Below are positions 58,185 to 64,000 of a stretch of DNA of 64,000 bases, piece by piece; position 1 is the stretch's first letter; every line of letters begins with the position of its first letter. The translations under genes were made by a program, and so were the position numbers. Under the pieces are notes generated by a model that did not search any database, was not told where the DNA came from, and saw only the letters and a program-made list of their open reading frames with translations. The DNA is taken from the NCBI RefSeq assembly GCF_030812785.1, contig NZ_JAUSTJ010000001.1:1550001-1614000 (forward strand). The letters are read 5' to 3'. The DNA is from Sphingomonas kyeonggiensis (GTDB taxonomy: Bacteria > Pseudomonadota > Alphaproteobacteria > Sphingomonadales > Sphingomonadaceae).

Positions 58185-59275
58185 CGGCATTGATCCTTGC
58201 GGGACTGGGCAAGTCCTATGACGGTGTGGAGACGATCCGGGGCATCGACCTGGAAGTCGCCGCGGGTGAGTTCGTCGTCCTGGTCGGCTCGTCGGGATGC
58301 GGCAAGTCGACCGTGCTGCGGATGATCGCCGGGCTCGAGCAAGTCTCGGCCGGTTCGATCCGGATCGGCGGCGCCGATGTCACCCATGCGCCCGCCGCGG
58401 CGCGCGGCGTGGCGATGGTCTTCCAGTCCTATGCACTCTATCCGCACATGACGGTGCGCCAGAATCTCAGCTTCGGGCTGCGCAACATGAAGGTGCCGCG
58501 CGACCAGATCGCCGCGCAGGTTGCGCATGCGGCGGAAATCCTCGAACTCGAAGACTTGCTCGACCGGATGCCGCACCAGCTTTCCGGCGGGCAGCGGCAG
58601 CGCGTGGCGATCGGCCGGGCGATCGTGCGCGATCCGACGATCTTCTTGTTCGACGAGCCGCTGTCGAACCTCGATGCCGATCTTCGCGTCCGGATGCGGC
58701 ACGAGCTCGCCCGGCTGCACAGGCGGCTGGGCGCCACGATGATCTATGTCACCCACGACCAGGTCGAGGCGATGACGCTGGCCGACCGGTTGGTCGTGCT
58801 CGACAAGGGGCGGATCTCGCAGGTTGGCACGCCGCTGGAGATTTACGAGCGGCCGGCCAATGTCTTTACCGCCGGCTTCATCGGCAGTCCGCGCATGAAC
58901 CTGCTCGATGCGACCGTGGTCGGACACCACGGCGGCGATACGTTGTTCGAGGTTGTCGGCGGCATCCGCTTCGCCAAGGCCTGTGGCGAAGCGCTCCACA
59001 TTGGCGACCGCGTCACGATCGGACTACGCCCCGAGCATGTTCGAACCGGGCAGGACGGCGACGGGATCGCGCTCGCGCTGCGCGTCGAGGCAGTCGAGGC
59101 GCTCGGCCATTCGACCTTCCTCTACGCGCATCTGGGCGGCGTCGGGGAGTTCCGCGCGAAGCTGGACGGCCATCATGCCGTGCCCGTCTCCGGCGCGCTG
59201 ACCCTTTACGCCGATCCGGCCCGGATCCTGCTGTTCGATGCGGCGGGACAGGCGATGGCTTCCGGGACCTACTGA
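58181..59275 (+). CDS. sugar ABC transporter ATPase (MalK-type)
   Basis: A 364-residue ATPase with Walker [14 protein letters not shown] (about residues 37-49), Q-loop [10 protein letters not shown], signature [15 protein letters not shown] and Walker [15 protein letters not shown]. The C-terminal TOBE/OB extension (from about residue 240) is typical of MalK/UgpC-type ATPases that energise CUT1 sugar importers. It is the probable partner of the two permeases on the other strand, since those lack their own ATPase. It starts within the LacI stop codon (ATGA). Confidence 0.92.
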   Translation: MTALILAGLGKSYDGVETIRGIDLEVAAGEFVVLVGSSGCGKSTVLRMIAGLEQVSAGSIRIGGADVTHAPAAARGVAMVFQSYALYPHMTVRQNLSFGLRNMKVPRDQIAAQVAHAAEILELEDLLDRMPHQLSGGQRQRVAIGRAIVRDPTIFLFDEPLSNLDADLRVRMRHELARLHRRLGATMIYVTHDQVEAMTLADRLVVLDKGRISQVGTPLEIYERPANVFTAGFIGSPRMNLLDATVVGHHGGDTLFEVVGGIRFAKACGEALHIGDRVTIGLRPEHVRTGQDGDGIALALRVEAVEALGHSTFLYAHLGGVGEFRAKLDGHHAVPVSGALTLYADPARILLFDAAGQAMASGTY

Positions 59276-59318
59276 CGCGTTCGTGCGTAGTGCGCTCGAT
59301 CTGCCTGCTTGCCGTCTG

Positions 59319-59339
59319 CTTGGTTGATCGTTTAACAAG
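59319..59339 (+). promoter_or_regulatory. LacI-type operator before the TonB receptor
   Basis: A diverged palindrome ending ATCGTTTAACAAG, matching 16 of the last 20 positions of the minus-strand operator at 57017-57036. It lies 68 bases before the receptor start, so the same LacI regulator probably acts here. Confidence 0.6.
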
Positions 59340-59406
59340 AGCAATCTCCGGGGAGAGAGTCCGCAAAGACGGGCAGCGCCACCGGAGGAAAAAGAGGAGG
59401 ATAGCC

Positions 59407-62127
59407 ATGAAGCCCAACAAGCGTTTCCGCTTCGTCGGCATGACTGGAATGGCGACGATTCTGATCGCCACGGCGCCCGCGATGGCTGCCGGCAATCCCG
59501 TCGATGCGCGCGATATTCGGCCCCAGGATACCCCCACGCCGCCGTCCGCGAGCGCGCAAGCCCCTGCGCAGTCGAGCGACGAAGAGCAGGCGATCATCGT
59601 CAACGGCCTGCGCGAGAGCCTCAGGCGCGCGGTCGATATCAAGCGTTCGGCCGACAACATCGTCGACTCGATCGTGGCCGACGATATCGGCAAGCTTCCC
59701 GACCAGAACATCGCCGAGGCGATCCAGCGCATCCCGGGCGTCACCATCTCGCGCGACAATGGCGAGGGGCAGTTCATCACGGTGCGCGGCCTGGGGCCGG
59801 CATTCAGCACCGCCCTCTATAATGGCCGTATCCTCGCGACCGAGAACCAGGGGCGCGAGTTCAGCTTCGACATCCTGCCGGCCGAGCTGATCAACCGTGT
59901 CGATGTGTCGAAGACGCCGACGGCCGCACAGGTCGAAGGCGGCATCGCATCGACCGTCGACATGTATACCGCGCGGCCGTTCGACTTCGGCAAGACCAAG
60001 CTCGTCGTCTCGGCGCAGGGCAATTACGACAAGCTGCGCGGGCAGATCTCTCCCCAGGCCTCGGGGCTGTTCAGCACCACCTTCGGCGGCGGCAATTTCG
60101 GTGTGCTGGCGGCGTTTTCCTATATCGACCGCAAGATCGAAGGCCGCCGGATCTTCACCGACGGGTGGGAAGCCAATCAGAGCCTCGACTTCGACCGCGA
60201 CGGCACGCCCGAACATAGCGGCGTGTCGCTCCCGACCTATGTCGAATACGGCGTCAACGCGACCAATCGCAAGCGGATCTCCGGGCTGCTGACTCTCCAG
60301 GCGAGGCTCTCCGACAGTCTGGTCTTCACCGCCGACGGTCTTTATTCGAAGCTCGACGTCAACGACGATAACAAGGTGTTCTTCGTCTATGGTGGTCCGG
60401 GCGACGTGCGCGCCGGCACGGTGGATTCGAACAACACGCTCACCAGCTACACGGGCATTGCCTCCGGGCCGATGGTCACCAACCAGATCCGGCCGCGCCT
60501 CGCCCAGACCTACCAGGTCGGCGGCAATCTGGAATGGAAGCCGGATGGCCCCCTGTCCGGATTCCTTGATGTTTCCTGGTCCAGGGCCAAGGACGAGACC
60601 GGCGGCAACCAGGCCTGGTTCGAGAGCAATCTCGCTGCCCCTGGCTATTCGCCTGCAGCGGTGCAGATGCAGCTTCAGAACGGCCTGCCTGTCTATACCG
60701 GGCTGGGCAACTTCCTCGACACGACAAATGCCCGGCTCGGCTACATCACCTTCGAAGGCGTCAGCGTTTCCGATGAAATCTATCAGATCAATTCCGAGCT
60801 GAAATATGATTTCGACGGCGGGCTGCTGCGCCAGATCGCGCTGGGCGGCAATTATTCGGACCGCAAGAAGGAGCGCTTCTCCTACAAGACACCGGATGCG
60901 CTGCAGAGCGTGTTCGGCGGGATAGCGGTGCCGCAAAGCGTGTTCGGCACGCCGGCCGACGCCAGCGACTTCCTCGGGCTAAACATGTTCCCCAACGGCT
61001 TCCCTGCCTATAGCGCGAGCGATATCGCAGCCTATCTGCTCACCGACCAGGCGATCAACGCGACGTCCAATCCGGCGGCCACGCGCGCCGCGCTCGCGGC
61101 AAACGGCGGCACGCTCGACGTGGCACTAGTGCCGAGCAACAGCGGCTCGGCACAGGAGCGCACCTTTGGCGGCTTCGCCCAGGCATCGTTCGGCGGCAGC
61201 CTCGGCTCGCACAAATGGTCGGGCAATATCGGCGTGCGCTACACCAATACCAGGGTGACGTCGCGGGGGTTCGGCCAGGAGATCCTCAGCATCACCACGC
61301 CGCCCGGCCTCGATCCGGTCGTCAACCTGTCGGACCCGCAGCCGATCGTCGCCAAGGGCGCGTACAGCCAGTGGCTGCCCAGCGCGAACGTCAAGTTCGA
61401 TGTCGCCAGGAACCTGGTGTTCCAGGCCGCCGTGGCGAAGACCCTGACCCGGGCGACGCTCAGCGACCTCCTGCTCATCCGCAACATCAACCCGCGCCCG
61501 CGCGAACGGGCGATCACCGATGGCAATCCCGGCCTGCTGCCGATGATCGGGTGGAACTATGATGCGGCGCTGACCTGGTATCTGGACAAGTCGAGCTTCC
61601 TGAGCGTCGCGGCCTTCGCCAAGGACCTCGACAATATCTCGGAAACGGTGACGACCAACATCCAGATCCTGGGGCTCGATTTCCGCCGCACCCGGCCGGA
61701 GAATGTCGGCAGCGACAGCTACAAGGGCATCGAGTTCTCGGGTCAGTACACCTTCAGCGGACTGCCCGCGCCGCTCGACGGCCTCGGCATCCAGGCCAAT
61801 ATCAGCCTGGTGGAGCCCAAGGGCACGACCTACAATGTCGTCGGCTTCTACGAGAAGGGGCCGCTGCAGATGCGCCTGGCCTATAACTACCGCAATGCCT
61901 ATGAGCAGACGGCCCAGGGCAATCGCGGCCAGCCGGTCAATGTCGATGCATACGGGATCTGGGACGCCAGTATCAACTTCGCGCTGAACGACCATGTCAC
62001 GCTGTTCGCCCAGGGGCTCAACCTGTTCAACGAGAAGACCTTCACCTATTCGGTCTTCAAGGAACGCGTGATCACCTACGAGACGTACGGCCCGCGCTAC
62101 GCACTGGGTATCCGTGCGAACTTCTAG
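59407..62127 (+). CDS. TonB-dependent receptor
   Basis: A 906-residue outer-membrane receptor. The ATG at 59407 has GAGGAGG upstream, and the signal peptide ends near residue 28 (APAMAA). A TonB-box-like EEQAIIVNG precedes the plug domain (LRESLRRAVDIKRSADNIVDSIVADDIGKLPDQNIAEAIQRIPGVTI ... FITVRGL). The 22-strand barrel fills the rest, with the closing LFAQGLNLFNEKTFTYSVFKERV and a final aromatic NF. The long plug and style match the large sphingomonad/Caulobacter receptors for oligosaccharides. The open frame extends far upstream of the start, but only by composition. Confidence 0.92.
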   Translation: MKPNKRFRFVGMTGMATILIATAPAMAAGNPVDARDIRPQDTPTPPSASAQAPAQSSDEEQAIIVNGLRESLRRAVDIKRSADNIVDSIVADDIGKLPDQNIAEAIQRIPGVTISRDNGEGQFITVRGLGPAFSTALYNGRILATENQGREFSFDILPAELINRVDVSKTPTAAQVEGGIASTVDMYTARPFDFGKTKLVVSAQGNYDKLRGQISPQASGLFSTTFGGGNFGVLAAFSYIDRKIEGRRIFTDGWEANQSLDFDRDGTPEHSGVSLPTYVEYGVNATNRKRISGLLTLQARLSDSLVFTADGLYSKLDVNDDNKVFFVYGGPGDVRAGTVDSNNTLTSYTGIASGPMVTNQIRPRLAQTYQVGGNLEWKPDGPLSGFLDVSWSRAKDETGGNQAWFESNLAAPGYSPAAVQMQLQNGLPVYTGLGNFLDTTNARLGYITFEGVSVSDEIYQINSELKYDFDGGLLRQIALGGNYSDRKKERFSYKTPDALQSVFGGIAVPQSVFGTPADASDFLGLNMFPNGFPAYSASDIAAYLLTDQAINATSNPAATRAALAANGGTLDVALVPSNSGSAQERTFGGFAQASFGGSLGSHKWSGNIGVRYTNTRVTSRGFGQEILSITTPPGLDPVVNLSDPQPIVAKGAYSQWLPSANVKFDVARNLVFQAAVAKTLTRATLSDLLLIRNINPRPRERAITDGNPGLLPMIGWNYDAALTWYLDKSSFLSVAAFAKDLDNISETVTTNIQILGLDFRRTRPENVGSDSYKGIEFSGQYTFSGLPAPLDGLGIQANISLVEPKGTTYNVVGFYEKGPLQMRLAYNYRNAYEQTAQGNRGQPVNVDAYGIWDASINFALNDHVTLFAQGLNLFNEKTFTYSVFKERVITYETYGPRYALGIRANF

Positions 62128-62141
62128 ATCGTCCCTCGCAT

Positions 62142-62174
62142 CCTCCAGCGGCCGCCGGTGGCGGCCGCTGGAGG
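62142..62174 (+). terminator. long palindrome after the TonB receptor
   Basis: A perfect 15-base inverted repeat CCTCCAGCGGCCGCC / GGCGGCCGCTGGAGG (62142-62156 and 62160-62174) with a 3-base loop, 14 bases after the receptor stop. It lacks a T-run but forms a very strong hairpin, a likely transcription end. Confidence 0.7.
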
Positions 62175-62707
62175 CGCACCGATCGGTAGCCAGCTGCGCC
62201 TAGGCCAACGAGTTTCGATCGTGGACATCGACGATGATGACTGCGTCATTCTCGTGGAGCAGTCGGCAGGGCTGGGGCCGGTATCGCTTGGGCGCCCCAC
62301 GGCCCTGCGCCGGGGAATTCGATCATCGAGGACCGATGCGTGCTCCGCCGCCTAGCAGCGCCCCGATCGGAAATGGCCGGAATCAGCCCTCCCCGGCACC
62401 TCGGCCCAGAAGCTAGGCCGTAAACTCATAAAACGACCGCTCTTGGCGAGAGCGCTAAACGTCCGACATTGGGTGGTTTCCTGTCCGTCGGTTCTCGGAA
62501 CGATACTCCATTGAAGCAGACGTTCAACCGAGCAGCGGCATCGGTGGTCTATCGGGTTGTTGCCAGAGCCCGAGGCAAGCATCCGCTGCAGGCGGTGATT
62601 GTCATTTCACGCCTCGTTCGCCGTCATCACCGCATGAGACTTGCAATGTAGGATTTCAAATGTTCCGTGTATGTTCTCGACCTTTCGAGATCATAGGAGA
62701 AGCGATC
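62175..62707. other. 533-base intergenic region with repeat copy
   Basis: No credible gene. It contains copy B of the dispersed repeat (62408-62475). The region just before the last gene is less GC-rich, with AATGTAGGATTTCAAATGTTCC near 62645, and probably holds the promoter of the gene at 62708. Confidence 0.45.
62408..62475. repeat. dispersed intergenic repeat, copy B
   Basis: About 68 bases aligning with copy A at 41783-41842: CTAGGCCGTAAACTCATAAA, then CGACCGCTCTTGGCGAGAGCGCT and GTCCGACATTGG. The alignment has several substitutions and a few gaps. Distant, non-coding placement of both copies suggests a dispersed element. Confidence 0.5.
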
Positions 62708-64000
62708 ATGGCTTTTGTAACGGACACGGACCTTGGAGCGTCGGGCGCCGCCCAAGGAGCAAATATGGTCGGTTTTGTTCAAGATGGCGCCGGTGCCGTT
62801 GCCCGGACAGCGATGGCAAAACTGAGAGAGACGGTATCGATCGCCGACTATGGCGGAGTGACGGGTGGCAACCTCAACCTGCCAGTGGCGACCGCCCTGT
62901 CTGCGATCGGAACCGCCAACCCGGTGCGACTGATCTTCCCGCGCGGAAACTATACGATTGACGCCCATGTTGATTGGAGTCCCTATCGCAACGTCACTTT
63001 CGTGGTCGAGCCGGGCGTCTCCATCAATCATGGAGCGAACGACATCACCTTCCCCGAACGCGTAGAGATCGGGCTCGGTGTCAGCTTGATCGGCGCGGGC
63101 AAGGTGACGCAGAAGAACAAGGATGAAACGCCGCTCGCCGTGACGCCGGGCGGCTATATCGCTCTCGGTAACGTCGCGCAGGGCCTCGGCGCGCTGTCCG
63201 CGAACATTGGCGGGCACAACAATTTTGCCTTTGGCGTCGATGCGCTCAGCAAGGCGCAGCATGTTCGCAGCGCCATCGCGATCGGTAACAGCGCGCAACA
63301 GAACATCGTCGGCGATGCGACCGGTGCGCGAGCAATGGTGGGCGCAGGTGATCCGCTGAGCTTCTTCGCCAACGGCGATGCCTGCGTCGCGATCGGCGAT
63401 TTCACGCTTCGCAAGAACCTCACCGGCACGGAAAGCATCGCGATCGGGGTAAATACGCTCCTGGAGCAGACGGCAGGTCATTGTAACGTGGCCGTGGGCG
63501 CGCACAGTCAGATCAATGGCGCCGACACCGGCTATAATTGCTCGCTGGGCGGCTATTGCCTCGTCAACAACCAGAGCAAGAACAACGTCGCGGTCGGCTG
63601 GGCTGCGCTCGAAGGGCAAACACTTGGCGCCAATATCGCGATCGGCCATTCCGCGATGAACGGCAACAAGACCGGCACGCGCAACGTCGGTATCGGCTCT
63701 CTGGTCATGCTTGATGGGCAGACCGGCACGGACAACGTCGCAATTGGCCAGGAAGCCGCAAAGAACATGGTCGAGCCGGTTCAGTGCACGATCATCGGCT
63801 CCTATGCTGGCGGCTCGGGCGGTGGTTCCGTCACGAACTTGACCGCGGTGGGTTATATGGCGGGACTCACCGTCACGGGTGCAGGAATCAGCAACACTGC
63901 GATCGGCGTCAATGCGCTGACGGGCGTAACGACCTTCGAGAATTGCTTTGGGCTCGGCGCGAGCGCCACGGTCACGGGTTCCAATCAGGGGCAACTCGGC
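62708..64000 (+). CDS. tailspike/trimeric-adhesin-like protein (5' part)
   Basis: An open frame of 431 codons running off the right edge. The ATG at 62708 has AGGAGA 7 bases upstream. Residues about 35-70 (AMAKLRETVSIADYGGVTGGNLNLPVATALSAIG) resemble the N-terminal module of phage tailspikes (IxVxDFGAxGDG). From about residue 170 there are repeats of the form NxAIGxxAxxxxxTGTxNVxIG (for example NNVAVGWAALEG, ANIAIGHSAMNGN, DNVAIGQEAAKNM). This is the YadA-head or endosialidase-stem type beta-roll. It may be a prophage tail protein or a surface adhesin; neither phage nor secretion neighbours are seen before it. Confidence 0.65.
   Translation, partial: MAFVTDTDLGASGAAQGANMVGFVQDGAGAVARTAMAKLRETVSIADYGGVTGGNLNLPVATALSAIGTANPVRLIFPRGNYTIDAHVDWSPYRNVTFVVEPGVSINHGANDITFPERVEIGLGVSLIGAGKVTQKNKDETPLAVTPGGYIALGNVAQGLGALSANIGGHNNFAFGVDALSKAQHVRSAIAIGNSAQQNIVGDATGARAMVGAGDPLSFFANGDACVAIGDFTLRKNLTGTESIAIGVNTLLEQTAGHCNVAVGAHSQINGADTGYNCSLGGYCLVNNQSKNNVAVGWAALEGQTLGANIAIGHSAMNGNKTGTRNVGIGSLVMLDGQTGTDNVAIGQEAAKNMVEPVQCTIIGSYAGGSGGGSVTNLTAVGYMAGLTVTGAGISNTAIGVNALTGVTTFENCFGLGASATVTGSNQGQLG

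Noticed and set aside
58297..59406. In-frame extension of the TonB receptor frame upstream through the ABC ATPase gene
   Set aside because: A clear signal peptide, ribosome-binding site and operator place the start at 59407.
62627..63994. Minus-strand 455-codon frame at the right edge
   Set aside because: It lies opposite a plus-strand frame with a good start site and repeated AIG motifs; the minus-strand protein has no family features.

Overview
The window is high-GC DNA, almost certainly from an alphaproteobacterium of the Sphingomonadaceae. Pointers are a Tn4371-like trb conjugation module of the sphingomonad/rhizobial layout, a Usg-family remnant, a large TonB-dependent receptor, two [11 protein letters not shown] hybrid kinases (one with a LOV photosensor), and the TIGR02587/TIGR02588 membrane-protein pair. 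No rRNA, tRNA, CRISPR array or intact transposase was seen.

Layout. (1) 1-1126: two small unknown genes and non-coding DNA. (2) 1127-24877: an integrative-conjugative or plasmid-type transfer module, read mainly on the minus strand. Its order from right to left is ArdC-like antirestriction protein, DUF2958, ParB-like protein, a divergent plus-strand nuclease pair, DUF736, a helix-turn-helix protein, the TraF peptidase, a lytic transglycosylase, a DUF3363 relaxase with a candidate oriT, an inserted arsenic-resistance operon, traG, a CopG-type regulator, trbBCDEJLFGI, DUF2274 and an AlpA-like protein. No integrase, ParA or RepA lies inside the window. (3) 25506-37810: an AraC-type regulator and a 3667-residue autotransporter with 21-bp-spaced direct repeats between them and a large internal tandem duplication. 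(4) 37992-41146: a small minus-strand cluster including a frame-shifted usg homologue, then groES-groEL behind an RpoH-like promoter. (5) 41147-50217: signalling and stress genes (GAF protein, a PAS/GAF hybrid kinase, a LOV hybrid kinase, DUF7662, the TIGR02587-TIGR02588 pair) with short unknown proteins. (6) 50523-62174: a carbohydrate locus. A six-gene minus-strand operon holds an alpha/alpha-barrel lipoprotein, binding protein, two permeases, a GH130 protein and a DUF1861 protein. Divergent from it are a LacI regulator, an ABC ATPase and a TonB-dependent receptor, and LacI-like operators precede both arms. (7) 62708-64000: the 5' part of a tailspike/trimeric-adhesin-like gene that runs off the right edge.

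How the genes work together. The trb genes encode a mating-pair apparatus; TraG links it to the relaxase, with ArdC and ParB for establishment and maintenance. The arsenic cargo pairs arsenate reduction with an aquaglyceroporin instead of an ArsB/Acr3 pump, and adds an ArsN1-like acetyltransferase and ArsH. The carbohydrate locus appears to be a full uptake route: outer-membrane TonB receptor, periplasmic binding protein, ABC importer, then GH130/DUF1861 enzymes. These families point to beta-mannosides, perhaps beta-1,2-linked, as substrate; this is inference from family membership and operon structure.
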